Shown one piece after another: positions 39,637 to 48,529 of a stretch of 64,000 nucleotides of DNA; positions within the stretch are counted from its first letter, which is position 1; every line of letters starts with the position of its first letter. Made by a program: the position numbers and the translations under genes. Origin of the DNA: Flavobacterium oncorhynchi (GTDB taxonomy: Bacteria; Bacteroidota; Bacteroidia; Flavobacteriales; Flavobacteriaceae); NCBI RefSeq assembly GCF_002217355.1, contig NZ_MUHA01000011.1, positions 1-64,000 on the forward strand. Reading direction: 5' to 3'. A model generated the notes under the pieces. That model searched no databases, was not told the origin of the DNA, and saw only the letters and a program-made list of their open reading frames with translations.

Positions 39637-42600
39637 TTATTTTTCTTCGTTATGAATTACGGCAACTGGTTTTCCAGAAACCTTTTCTTGTAAATGCTGG
39701 AAGATGATGAATAAAACAGGGATGATAAACAAACCTAGAATTACTCCTGAAATCATACCTCCGGCGGCACCAATACTAATAGAGTGGTTACCTTGAGCTG
39801 ATGGTCCTTTGGCGCTCATCATTGGCACTAAACCAACAATAAAGGCAAGAGACGTCATGATAATTGGTCGCAAACGTAATTTGGCAGCATCTATTGAAGC
39901 TCTAATTAACGCTTGTCCCGATTTCCTTTTCTGTACGGCAAATTCGACGATCAGAATGGCATTTTTGGCAAGAAGTCCAATAAGCATGACAAGAGCAACT
40001 TGTACGTAAATGTTGTTTTCAATTCCAGTTAAACCAATAGCTACGAATACTCCAAAAATACCTGCAGGGATTGATAAAATAACCGCTAGAGGAAGGATAT
40101 AACTCTCATACTGTGCAGCAAGTAGGAAATAAATGAATATCAAACACAGTAAGAAAATTGTAGCCGATTGCCCTCCGGAAGAAATCTCCTCACGAGTCTG
40201 GCCCGAGAATTCAAACCCGTAACCTGCAGGTAATTGTTGTGCTGCTACTTCTTCAATTGCTTTAATGGCATCTCCCGAACTAAATCCTGGTTTCGGAATG
40301 GCATTAATAGAAATTGAGTTAAATAAATTGTATCGTGAAGCGGTTTCTGAACCATAAATACGAGTCAGTTTTACTAAAGTATTTATTGGTACCATTTCGC
40401 CTGTTTTGTTTTTTACAAAAACTCTGTCAATTGCTGTTGGATCTGCTCTGTCTTCAATATCAGCCTGAACAACCACACGGTAATATTTACCAAATCGGTT
40501 GAAATCAGATGCTTGTGCGCTACCAAAATAAGCCTGCATCGTTTGTAAAATGTCTTTTACATTAACACCTAATTGATTTGCTTTTTCATCATTAACTTCC
40601 AATTGCAACTGAGGATAATCAGCTTTGAAAGAGGTAAAGGCAACTGCAATCTCTGGACGTTTCATTAATTCTCCGATAAAATTTTGAGAAATACCGCTGA
40701 ATTTATCCAGTTTTCCTCCTGTTTTATCTTGCAGAACTAAATCCAAAGCCTCAACGTTACTAAATCCGGGAACAGTTGGGAAACTAAATACGAAGAAACT
40801 TCCGCCAGAAATACTGCCCAGTTTACCACGAACCTGATTCATGATTTCGTCAATATTTTTAACATCGCCACGATCTTCATTAGGTTTAAGCAATACGAAA
40901 ACTACTGCTGATGATGGACTTGTAGAATTCGTCAATAAGTTGAAACCTGAAATCGCAGTAACGAATCTTGAAGCATCCAAACCTCTTAAAGTATTCTCAG
41001 CTTCCGTCATTACTTTTTGAGTTCCGTCTAATGATGTTCCTGATGGTGTATTTACTGCGATCGCAATAAATCCTTGATCTTCTGTAGGGATAAATCCTGC
41101 AGGAGTTGTTTTTACCATGATCACTGTTGCAATAGTAATTAAAGCCAATCCGCCTAAACTCAACCATTTTCTTCTGATTAAGAATTTAAGTCCGCCTACA
41201 TAACGGTTTGTCAATGATTCGAAACTGCTGTTGAAAGCGGTAAAGAATTTCTCTTTAAATCCTTTTTTTGCATAAGGCGCATCGTGATCGTGTGCTCCGT
41301 GATTATCTTTTAAGAATAATGCTGCAAGCGCAGGGCTCAACGTTAATGCATTTACTGCCGAAATTACAATTGCAATTGCCATTGTAAAGGCAAACTGACG
41401 ATAGAAAACTCCTGTTGAGCCTTCCATAAAACCAACCGGCAGGAATACAGCAGCCATTACCAGCGTAATCGAGATAATAGCACCCGTTATTTCGTGCATT
41501 GCTTCATGGGTTGCGATTTTTGGAGACAAGCGTTTATGCTCCATTTTCGCATGCACCGCTTCGACTACCACAATGGCATCATCGACCACAATACCAATCG
41601 CCAGAATTAATGCGAAAAGTGTTAAAAGGTTGATCGAAAATCCGAATAACTGCATGAAGAAGAACGTTCCTAAAATTGCTACAGGTACAGCAATAGCCGG
41701 GATTAATGTTGATCTAAAATCTTGCAAGAAGATAAATACCACAATAAAAACCAGTATAAAAGCTTCTAGTAATGTATGCTCAACTTGTTCGATAGATTGG
41801 TCAAGAGATACTTTTGTACTATAGAAAATATTGTGTTTTATGCCTTTTGGAAAGTCTTTAGAAGCCTTTTCCATCATTTTATTGATAGCAATCTGAATTT
41901 CATTAGAGTTAGATCCCGCTAATTGAATCACTCCAATTACAACTCCTTTTTTACCATTTAAACGTGTTAAACTGTTGTAAGAATAAGCACCAAGTTCAAC
42001 TCTAGCTACATCTTTTAAACGAAGTACTGAACCATCTGCGTTAGAACGTATCGCAATATTTTGATAGTCTTCAGGTTTGGTTAGTTTTCCTTTGTATTTA
42101 ATAACGTATTCAAAAACTTCTTTGCTTCGCTCTCCAAATTTCCCTGGAGCAGCTTCCAAACTTTTGTCTTGAATAGCCGCCATTACTTCATTTGGCGTTA
42201 CTTTATAAGTTGACATTTGTGTTGGATTTAACCAAACACGCATAGAGTAATCTTTTACACCACCAAAAATACTAGCAGAACCTACACCCGGAATACGTTT
42301 TAGTTCAGGAATAATATTAATTTGCGCATAGTTGGCAACAAACGTCTGATCGTATTTTGCTTCATCATCAGTATACATACCAATCGCCATGATGAAACTG
42401 TTTTGTTGTTTCGCCGTAATAATACCTTGTTGTACAACCTCGGCAGGAAGCTGGCTTGTTGCTTGTGCAACTCTGTTTTGCACGTTTACAGCAGCTTGAT
42501 CCGCATCTGTACCAAGTTTAAAGAAAACTGTAATAGCCAAAGTACCGTCGTTACTGGCTGTAGAACTCATGTAAGTCATGTTCTCTACACCATTTATAGA

Positions 42601-42801
42601 TTCTTCGATAGAAGGTGCCACAGAACGTAAAACCGTTTCTGCGTTGGCTCCCGGATATACCGCTGTTACCAAAACCGATGGCGGCGCAATATCAGGAAAC
42701 TGTTGTAAAGGCAGTTTAGTTAAACCTAATACTCCCAGAATTACCAATAAAATGGAAATTACGGTTGCCAGTACAGGTCTTTGTATAAATATTTTGAACA
42801 T
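39637..42801 (-). CDS. RND multidrug efflux pump, HAE1 family
   Basis: The 1054-aa protein has the full HAE1 architecture: MFKIFIQRPVLATVISILL as TM1, a large periplasmic porter domain, GIVVDDAIVVVEAVHAKME in TM4 with the proton-relay Asp407/Asp408, the second porter domain, and GLLAKNAILIVEFA in TM10. Motifs such as PLQQFPDIAPPSV and GFIPTEDQGF are typical. It expels drugs or other amphiphiles using the proton gradient, together with the adaptor and channel of the operon. Length is normal. Confidence 0.92.
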   Translation of the reverse strand: MFKIFIQRPVLATVISILLVILGVLGLTKLPLQQFPDIAPPSVLVTAVYPGANAETVLRSVAPSIEESINGVENMTYMSSTASNDGTLAITVFFKLGTDADQAAVNVQNRVAQATSQLPAEVVQQGIITAKQQNSFIMAIGMYTDDEAKYDQTFVANYAQINIIPELKRIPGVGSASIFGGVKDYSMRVWLNPTQMSTYKVTPNEVMAAIQDKSLEAAPGKFGERSKEVFEYVIKYKGKLTKPEDYQNIAIRSNADGSVLRLKDVARVELGAYSYNSLTRLNGKKGVVIGVIQLAGSNSNEIQIAINKMMEKASKDFPKGIKHNIFYSTKVSLDQSIEQVEHTLLEAFILVFIVVFIFLQDFRSTLIPAIAVPVAILGTFFFMQLFGFSINLLTLFALILAIGIVVDDAIVVVEAVHAKMEHKRLSPKIATHEAMHEITGAIISITLVMAAVFLPVGFMEGSTGVFYRQFAFTMAIAIVISAVNALTLSPALAALFLKDNHGAHDHDAPYAKKGFKEKFFTAFNSSFESLTNRYVGGLKFLIRRKWLSLGGLALITIATVIMVKTTPAGFIPTEDQGFIAIAVNTPSGTSLDGTQKVMTEAENTLRGLDASRFVTAISGFNLLTNSTSPSSAVVFVLLKPNEDRGDVKNIDEIMNQVRGKLGSISGGSFFVFSFPTVPGFSNVEALDLVLQDKTGGKLDKFSGISQNFIGELMKRPEIAVAFTSFKADYPQLQLEVNDEKANQLGVNVKDILQTMQAYFGSAQASDFNRFGKYYRVVVQADIEDRADPTAIDRVFVKNKTGEMVPINTLVKLTRIYGSETASRYNLFNSISINAIPKPGFSSGDAIKAIEEVAAQQLPAGYGFEFSGQTREEISSGGQSATIFLLCLIFIYFLLAAQYESYILPLAVILSIPAGIFGVFVAIGLTGIENNIYVQVALVMLIGLLAKNAILIVEFAVQKRKSGQALIRASIDAAKLRLRPIIMTSLAFIVGLVPMMSAKGPSAQGNHSISIGAAGGMISGVILGLFIIPVLFIIFQHLQEKVSGKPVAVIHNEEK

Positions 42802-42813
42802 TGTCTTTTAGAA

Positions 42814-43962
42814 TTATTTTTTATTAGTTACTTCGGCAACTTTAGTTGATTTTTCTGGCTGAATCGCTTGTCCATCCTGAAGTTTATCAATACCGCTTAA
42901 CACGATTTGGTCACCCGTTTTTACACCTTCTTTAATTAAATAATTGGTACCGCTTTTACCTACAATTGAGATAGGCATTTTAGTCACCTTGTTGTCTTTA
43001 CCAACAGTGAAAACAAAAACTTTGTCCTGCATTTCAACTGTTGCAGCTTGCGGAACTAAAATTGCATCGTTGTGATTTAATCCTAAACGAATTCTTCCTG
43101 TGTTTCCAGAACGTAACGTTCCGTTTGCATTTGGGAAAGTTGCTCTAATCGTGATCGCACCTGTAGTTTTATCAAATTGACCATCAACCATATCGATTTT
43201 TCCCGTTTGAGGATAAGCGTTATTATCTGCCAAAATCAAAGTAACTGGAGGTAATTTTTTGATTTTATCACCAAGTGAACTTCCTGCATATTGAGTCTTA
43301 AAGTTGATGAAATCTGTTTCGCTCAAAGAGAAATAAGCAAATACTTCGTGAACATCAGATAAAGTAGTAAGCGCTTCAACATCAGATGCCGAAACTAAAC
43401 TTCCTTGTTTTTTAGGCAGTCTTCCAATGTATCCGCTCACTGGAGCTGTTACGTTTGTATATCCTAAATTAATTTTAGCAGAACCTACCATTGCTTTTGC
43501 TTGTTCGATATTGGCAGCAGCAATTTTTTGAGAAGCTTTAGCTGTTTTTAACTGATAATCAGAAACTACCTTGTTCTGAACTAATGGCGTTAATTTATCA
43601 ACCTCTAAATTAGCGTTGATCAAAGCCGCTTCTGCAGCGTGTAAACTTGCCAAAGCATTGTTTAACTGCTCACGGAACGGACGTTCATTTATTTTGAACA
43701 AAGTTTGTCCTTTGCTTACATAAGCACCTTCGTCAACAAAAATTCTGTCAAGGTTTCCGCTTACTTGTGGGCGAATCTCAACATCTACGGTTCCTTGTAT
43801 AGCAGCAGGATATTCAGCATCAGTTGTTGTATTTGCACTTGTTATAGCCAAAACTGGTAAAACCGGTGGAGGAGGAGCAGTAGGAGCCTGATTTTTATCG
43901 GCACAACTGCTTAATACTAAGGCCAGAATTAAACTGGTTATAATTACATTTTTCATTTTCAT
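42814..43962 (-). CDS. RND efflux periplasmic adaptor (membrane fusion lipoprotein)
   Basis: Starting at ATG 43962, the protein has a lipoprotein signal (ITSLILALVLSSC). It continues with a Pro-rich linker, the lipoyl half-motif VEIRPQVSGNLDRIFVDEGAYVSKGQTLFKI, a helical hairpin, and the second half GSAKINLGYTNVTAPVSGYIGRLPKKQGSLV. A beta-barrel and membrane-proximal domain follow (LRSGNTGRIRLGL). It connects the pump to the outer-membrane channel. Four operator copies lie upstream between it and the tetR gene. The longer frame up to 44076 reads through one operator and is rejected. Confidence 0.9.
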   Translation of the reverse strand: MKMKNVIITSLILALVLSSCADKNQAPTAPPPPVLPVLAITSANTTTDAEYPAAIQGTVDVEIRPQVSGNLDRIFVDEGAYVSKGQTLFKINERPFREQLNNALASLHAAEAALINANLEVDKLTPLVQNKVVSDYQLKTAKASQKIAAANIEQAKAMVGSAKINLGYTNVTAPVSGYIGRLPKKQGSLVSASDVEALTTLSDVHEVFAYFSLSETDFINFKTQYAGSSLGDKIKKLPPVTLILADNNAYPQTGKIDMVDGQFDKTTGAITIRATFPNANGTLRSGNTGRIRLGLNHNDAILVPQAATVEMQDKVFVFTVGKDNKVTKMPISIVGKSGTNYLIKEGVKTGDQIVLSGIDKLQDGQAIQPEKSTKVAEVTNKK

Positions 43963-44052
43963 TGTGGTTTTAATTGGTTGAACATTTTCTCGGATTAAAT
44001 TCATTGGTATTCTGGCATTCTCGGGATTCATATTTAATTGAATTAAATTATC

Positions 44053-44063
44053 TAACGTTGTTA
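44053..44063. promoter_or_regulatory. TetR operator copy 1
   Basis: TAACGTTGTTA, followed by AGTAAATG. It is the copy nearest the adaptor gene and matches TAACnnnGTTA. Confidence 0.65.
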
Positions 44064-44130
44064 AGTAAATGTGCACAAACTTCTATACTTTATATCTTTT
44101 TTAATTTATTTTAAATCACTATTAAAATAT

Positions 44131-44143
44131 TTAACAGCGTTAA
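44131..44143. promoter_or_regulatory. TetR operator copy 2
   Basis: TTAACAGCGTTAA is a 13-bp palindrome apart from its central bases, followed by GTAAAAG as in the other copies. Confidence 0.7.
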
Positions 44144-44187
44144 GTAAAAGTCTAAAAAAAGAGTTTTATTACCTCTATTAAATTTTC

Positions 44188-44198
44188 TAACAGTGTTA
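44188..44198. promoter_or_regulatory. TetR operator copy 3
   Basis: TAACAGTGTTA, followed by AGTGAAAG. It lies 57 bases from copy 2. Confidence 0.7.
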
Positions 44199-44247
44199 AG
44201 TGAAAGTTATAAAAAAAAGGATTCTATGTTATCCCGTTTAAATTATT

Positions 44248-44258
44248 TTACACTGTTA
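44248..44258. promoter_or_regulatory. TetR operator copy 4
   Basis: TTACACTGTTA has one mismatch in the left arm, followed by AGTAAAAA. It lies 60 bases from copy 3 and 20 bases from the tetR stop codon. Confidence 0.6.
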
Positions 44259-44277
44259 AGTAAAAAATGAAAAAAAA

Positions 44278-44871
44278 CTATTGTATTGATTTGATGATAC
44301 CGCCAATGGCATCTTTCAAAATTTGAGCATTTATGGTTTCTAAAATATCACTTTTATTAATGATGTTTATGGCGATTAAACCATGAATAACAGAAAAGAA
44401 AGTAAAATATTTTTGTTTAATGATATCTTCACTAGGATTGCTGTCCTTCATAACTTCAGCAATAACACCAGTGAACAATTTGTAAGGTGCTTCCTGAGCC
44501 GAACATCGCTGAGCACAGCAAGTCATTTGAACACCAAACATTAACTGGTACATTTCAGTATTAGTAAAAGCGAAGTCCCAATAAGTCATCCACATGGCTT
44601 CTAATTGATCTTCGGGTTTTTCAAACTTGTCGATTGCAATTTGCAATTCTTTAGCAAGCTTGTTAAAACCTTTGCCTGTCAATTCTTCTAATATTGCTTC
44701 CTTATTCGAAAAGTATTCATAAATAATAGGAGCAGTATATTCGATTCTGTCGGCAATTTTACGCATACTCAAACCATTCCAGCCTTCTTCTTTTACGATA
44801 TCATAAGCAGCGCCAAGAATGTTACTTCTTGTCTCTTCTTTTTGTCTTAAAATTCGATCTTTGCTAGCCAT
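44278..44871 (-). CDS. TetR/AcrR-family repressor of the efflux operon
   Basis: The 197-aa protein has an N-terminal TetR helix-turn-helix: ILGAAYDIVKEEGWNGLSMRKIADRIEYTAPIIYEYFSNKEAIL. The ligand-binding domain contains a Cys cluster (MTCCAQRCSAQ, about 125) in its middle. It is transcribed ahead of the adaptor and pump genes. One operator lies before its own gene and four before the adaptor, so it most likely represses both and is released by a pump substrate. The Cys cluster could allow redox or thiol sensing. Confidence 0.85.
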   Translation of the reverse strand: MASKDRILRQKEETRSNILGAAYDIVKEEGWNGLSMRKIADRIEYTAPIIYEYFSNKEAILEELTGKGFNKLAKELQIAIDKFEKPEDQLEAMWMTYWDFAFTNTEMYQLMFGVQMTCCAQRCSAQEAPYKLFTGVIAEVMKDSNPSEDIIKQKYFTFFSVIHGLIAINIINKSDILETINAQILKDAIGGIIKSIQ

Positions 44872-44893
44872 TTTATTCGAGTATTAAATCGTT

Positions 44894-44904
44894 TAACACT
44901 GTTA
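44894..44904. promoter_or_regulatory. TetR operator copy 5 (autoregulatory)
   Basis: TAACACTGTTA, followed by GGCAAATG, lies 22 bases upstream of the tetR start codon. Confidence 0.7.
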
Positions 44905-45204
44905 GGCAAATGTATGGCGGATTTTCGAATTTCAAAATATTTTTATCATAATATTTTCTTATCGTACAATAAGTGTTTTTAAAATTCTTTGCGAAGTGTT
45001 TATTTTATTGAACTTTTGGTTGTAATATTTTTTTTTAGGAGCAGATCTTTTTCGTTTTATAAGACCATTTGTCCCGCTCTACATTATATTTTTTGTGGTG
45101 AACCCCACCACAAAAAGATGCCATTTCGATCGGAGCTAGGAGAGAACGTGTATTTTTTCAGTAGAACTTTGTCAAAGTTGGCAGGAACAATTTTCTCTCA
45201 GCAA

Positions 45205-45416
45205 AATTCTAGAGGAATGAAATATTTATAGATTATTGATTACACATTTTAGAAAAAGCTTCAGCGGAGTAAAATATAAATATTGTACATTCAAAAGATA
45301 TTTCGTCCCGTTGGCGCTTTATTAAAATAAAATTAATTGTTATTATAAATATTTCGTCCCGCTGGGACTTTTCATTGAAATGTTAAATTGTGATCCTTCG
45401 TTCCTCAGGATGACAA
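45205..45416. repeat. dispersed repeat patch (CGTCCCG family)
   Basis: The patch holds GGAATGAAATATTTATAGAT (45214-45233), TTTCGTCCCGTTGGCGC (45301-45317), TTTCGTCCCGCTGGGACTTT (45353-45372) and GATCCTTCGTTCCTCAGGAT (45392-45411). The same words recur in the same or opposite direction at 49657-50091. An 80-codon frame at 44989 runs through the left part and is not a gene. No promoter could be placed in the rest of the 600-base gap. Confidence 0.65.
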
Positions 45417-45471
45417 AACTCGAATACAACTACCTGTACCCAATTTTTTCGTAACATTACAACAAAAAGAA

Positions 45472-45906
45472 ATGAAACTAACAACCATCATAAAAACGAC
45501 AACTGCAATCTTAATTTTCCAGCAAACCTTTTCTCAGGAAAGTAAAAAAGAAACTGCTCCGCCACAATACACAATCGAAAATTGTGTCAATCATTTTGAC
45601 ATAAATAAAGCCACAAAAACCAAAGTTGGTTATCAATATTGGTTTGCCGATAAAAATTTTACACAAGAAAACACACTCAAAATGAGTATTGTCGAACCCG
45701 GAAAATCTACGCACGCGCCGCATCATCATCCCGAAGAAGAATTTTTCTACATCTTAGAGGGAACCGCCGAGTTCTTTTTAAACGGAAAAACCGTTACAGC
45801 TGGCCCAAATACCAGTTTTTATTGTCCGCCAAATGCCGAACACGGAATTAGCAATGCAGGAAAAACAGACTTGAAATATTTAGTAATTAAAAAGGATTTG
45901 AGGTAG
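45472..45906 (+). CDS. secreted cupin-domain protein
   Basis: The 144-aa protein has a signal peptide (KLTTIIKTTTAILIFQQTFSQ) and a single cupin barrel. The metal ligands are in HAPHHHPEEEFFYILEGTAEFF and the second motif is FYCPPNAEHGISNAG. A periplasmic metal-binding cupin could be an oxygenase, isomerase or sugar-binding protein; the substrate is not evident. It stands alone between repeat-rich gaps. Confidence 0.82.
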   Translation: MKLTTIIKTTTAILIFQQTFSQESKKETAPPQYTIENCVNHFDINKATKTKVGYQYWFADKNFTQENTLKMSIVEPGKSTHAPHHHPEEEFFYILEGTAEFFLNGKTVTAGPNTSFYCPPNAEHGISNAGKTDLKYLVIKKDLR

Positions 45907-46040
45907 GTTGGCCTGAATTTGTTCATGAAGTTTGATATTTTGACATAAGAAGGCACAAACGATGGTGAATCAACAAAAGATATTTATACAAGAAACTCCA
46001 TAAAGAATTACCTCAAACTTCGTAAAGTATTACCTCAATC

Positions 46041-46145
46041 TTGTCATTTCGACGAAGGAGAAATCTTCGCTAGAAACTCACCAAAGATTGGCGGTTTAGA
46101 TTGCGGAATTTCTAGTGTGATTTCTCCTTCCAGTCGAAATGACAA
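46041..46145. repeat. MITE-like inverted element
   Basis: TTGTCATTTCGACGAAGGAG at the left is mirrored by CTCCTTCCAGTCGAAATGAC at the right. TAGAAA and TTTCTA pair further in, enclosing an unpaired middle. The left arm occurs alone at 37645 and in a variant at 62585. It sits in the 450-base gap after the cupin gene; no ORF is seen in that gap. Confidence 0.7.
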
Positions 46146-46356
46146 AAATGTAATAAATGTTTGCTGAAATATAGATTTCTCATGTTTGATAAAAGAAATA
46201 CATTGTTTGAATGAAAAATCTTTCTTTTTAAAAATGTTTTTCTATATATTTGAACTTCTTAAATCTTCACATTTAAAATAAAGTAAAATTTGCCTTTATG
46301 GTTTGATTTGTACTTAAAATTACAATGACACACCAGACTTGGCTTTAATTCACTAA

Positions 46357-46599
46357 ATGGAAGACATGAAAACAAAAACACTTTCCAAAGAAGCCGAAAC
46401 AAGGCTGATTGATTTTTTTAACCATGTTATAGATCTCGAAGATATGGCTAAAGCATTGCGACAAGTAAATTATATTTTAGCTTTGGGCGTATTGCGAGAA
46501 CACGAAACCCTCCAAACCAGAATAAATGAATTAGAAAACGGCTTTTTTTGGCTCAATGAATTGGCTGAAGTTTTGAATCCTTATTTGAGTGAGGAATAA
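46357..46599 (+). CDS. small helical protein (80 aa), unknown
   Basis: The product is predicted helical: TRLIDFFNHVIDLEDMAKALRQVNYILALGVL, then LQTRINELENGFFWLNELAEVLNPYL. It has no signal peptide or known motif. ATG 46357 or ATG 46366 could start it. A terminator follows closely. A degenerate partial copy of the 3' half is seen at 49526-49636, which shows that the sequence has been duplicated in this region. Confidence 0.65.
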   Translation: MEDMKTKTLSKEAETRLIDFFNHVIDLEDMAKALRQVNYILALGVLREHETLQTRINELENGFFWLNELAEVLNPYLSEE

Positions 46600-46610
46600 G
46601 ATTTGCAAAA

Positions 46611-46643
46611 TAAAACCTCGGTTTTTAAGATCGAGGTTTTATT
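46611..46643 (+). terminator. intrinsic terminator
   Basis: AAAACCTCG and CGAGGTTTT pair around an 11-base loop, just after the gene ending at 46599. Confidence 0.8.
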
Positions 46644-46758
46644 ATTTGTATTGTTGTTGAGATTTTGATGCGCTTACAGGTCTCATCTTTAGGTTAAAAA
46701 CAGGTTTTTGTTAGAAATTTCAGGTTGTAATCTTTGTTATATTTAATTCTTAATTTAA

Positions 46759-47211
46759 ATGAAAAATTCAAAAAATACTATAATTCATATTAGTTGTTTG
46801 CTGCTACTTCTTGTTGTATTAAATGCTTGTTCTTCAAAGCACATTAAAAAGGTAAATCAAGATATAAAAACAGACTTTGGTATAACGGTGACCTCGCCTT
46901 CACAAGGAATATTTTTTGTTGAGAATCAAAAAGTTGCAGCCTCAGAAGAAGAAATTGAGATTCATAAAAAAACGGCAGATTTTATTTATAATAAATATGG
47001 TCCAGCAACAGATAACAGATTTGTAGGCAGAACAAACGCCAGAGAATTAAAATTTATTACTGCAAAAAAAACATACCTTATAGATATTACGATGCTTAAT
47101 AAAAGAACAGCAATGGTTTTGTTTGATGGTAAAAATAAGCCTGTAATAAAGTATAACCCTAAAAAATATAAAAGTATTGTTGAAAAGCATTTTATTGCCA
47201 ATTCTAACTAA
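46759..47211 (+). CDS. predicted lipoprotein, unknown
   Basis: The 150-aa protein has a lipoprotein signal peptide ending in the lipobox LNACS (LLLLLVVLNACSS). The mature part has mixed strands and helices (FGITVTSPSQGIFFVEN, IHKKTADFIYNKYGPATDNRF) and a basic C-terminus. I do not recognise a family. The next secreted protein gene starts 11 bases after its stop codon, so the two are probably co-transcribed. Confidence 0.65.
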   Translation: MKNSKNTIIHISCLLLLLVVLNACSSKHIKKVNQDIKTDFGITVTSPSQGIFFVENQKVAASEEEIEIHKKTADFIYNKYGPATDNRFVGRTNARELKFITAKKTYLIDITMLNKRTAMVLFDGKNKPVIKYNPKKYKSIVEKHFIANSN

Positions 47212-47221
47212 AGTAACACTC

Positions 47222-47917
47222 ATGCAAAAAAGCAAATACAGTATTATTTGTATCATTTTTTTCTTTAGCCTATATTCTTTTTCACAAGAAAAAGCGACCG
47301 ATAGTCTAACGTACAATTTTTCATCTTATGTAAAAGGAGCAGATAAAACCAAGGACAATACTTATATCCGAAAAGTAAATATTTATAAGTCAGATATATC
47401 AGATCAAATCATCAAGTATACTTTTTTGTGTATGGATTTTAAATTTGAAGGTCCAAATAATGTTTCCTACATTCGAAGAGTTGCTTATGTTTTTGATGAA
47501 ATTACAGTTTTGGTCAATCCAAGCGGAAAGATAATTGATGTTATAAAACCTGAAGATATGGATAAAAGATGGCAGGAAACAAAGGAAAAAATACTGCTTA
47601 GTTATTCTGGTTCGGCAATAACAAAATATTTAGAACAAGTAGAAGAAACTATAAATAACAAACAAAAGCTAACTGTTTTTTTGCAGTCAGACGCCATGTA
47701 TGGACTCCTTTTAAAAGGGCTTTCACAAATAAATAATCCGGATCAATTATCGAAGATAAAAGTTAATAAAAAAGAGGATTTAAAAACAATTACACCAAAA
47801 TCGTTATCAAAAGATGATAAGGAACAGTTTGTAATCAAGAAAAATACCCTTATAAAAGCTACTAAAGCTAGTGAGTCCGTTAGCTACGAAATTGATTTAC
47901 TGCCATATGAACAGTAA
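47222..47917 (+). CDS. secreted protein, unknown (231 aa)
   Basis: I start at ATG 47222 because KSKYSIICIIFFFSLYSFSQ is a clear signal peptide; the longer frame only overlaps the previous gene. The mature protein has a beta-rich first half (RKVNIYKSDISDQIIKYTFLCMDFKFEG) and a helical middle (LEQVEETINNKQKLTVFLQ). Nothing catalytic is seen. It is followed after 21 bases by an immunity-like gene. Confidence 0.65.
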   Translation: MQKSKYSIICIIFFFSLYSFSQEKATDSLTYNFSSYVKGADKTKDNTYIRKVNIYKSDISDQIIKYTFLCMDFKFEGPNNVSYIRRVAYVFDEITVLVNPSGKIIDVIKPEDMDKRWQETKEKILLSYSGSAITKYLEQVEETINNKQKLTVFLQSDAMYGLLLKGLSQINNPDQLSKIKVNKKEDLKTITPKSLSKDDKEQFVIKKNTLIKATKASESVSYEIDLLPYEQ

Positions 47918-47938
47918 TAATTTTTAAAATATATACAT

Positions 47939-48430
47939 ATGACAACACATCCATATTGGGGAAATGTAGAAGAAGATTGGGCTGGTTACTCCTCTGATAT
48001 TTATTTTTCATATCCGTTTTTTGACAAGCCTAAAACAGAAGTTTTTTTAGGTGATGAATACGATGAAGAGGGCGAAGAAATTGAAACGCCTCCAACCGAA
48101 AAACAATTGACAGCATTTGCAGAAACGTATCGAATTTTTATTGATAATATCGAAAACCGTTTGGCAGATTTACAATTAAAATCATTTGAACGATATGAAA
48201 GAGTTTATGCAAAATATTATGAAAACAGCGAGCAATCAGGCGAACCGCCATTAAACATTGACAGCATTGAAAAACACAACGACTACATTAAAGATTTAAT
48301 GTATCTACGGATTTCGGACAATAAAACCATTAGAGTAACTATTCGGTACAAGTTAGATACTGAACATGGCATTGAATTTAAGTTTGTAGATGGGCAAATA
48401 GAAGATGTTGGGGGTATTTCAGAGACTTAG
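47939..48430 (+). CDS. DUF6985-like protein, possibly immunity-type
   Basis: The 163-aa acidic protein lacks a signal peptide. It starts with a Trp/Tyr-rich strand region (YWGNVEEDWAGYSSDIYFSYPFFDK), followed by ETPPTEKQLTAFAETYRIF and a helical centre, and ends in strands. That layout resembles the DUF6985 family often found near polymorphic-toxin loci. The match is from memory and weak. It is probably in an operon with the two secreted-protein genes upstream. Confidence 0.5.
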   Translation: MTTHPYWGNVEEDWAGYSSDIYFSYPFFDKPKTEVFLGDEYDEEGEEIETPPTEKQLTAFAETYRIFIDNIENRLADLQLKSFERYERVYAKYYENSEQSGEPPLNIDSIEKHNDYIKDLMYLRISDNKTIRVTIRYKLDTEHGIEFKFVDGQIEDVGGISET

Positions 48431-48438
48431 ATAAAGAA

Positions 48439-48468
48439 AAAAAACTCGAGTTTGTCGAGTTTTTTTTC
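48439..48468. terminator. bidirectional terminator
   Basis: AAAAAACTCGA-GTTTG-TCGAGTTTTTT is a perfect hairpin with A and T runs, between convergent genes. Confidence 0.85.
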
Positions 48469-48529
48469 TTTATTTTGTGTTTATAAGCGAGATTTTTAGT
48501 GTTTGCGCTGTCATTCTTTTTTCTTCTGC

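Noticed and set aside
44989..45231. 80-codon plus-strand frame
   Set aside because: It passes through a dispersed repeat patch and has repeat-derived composition.
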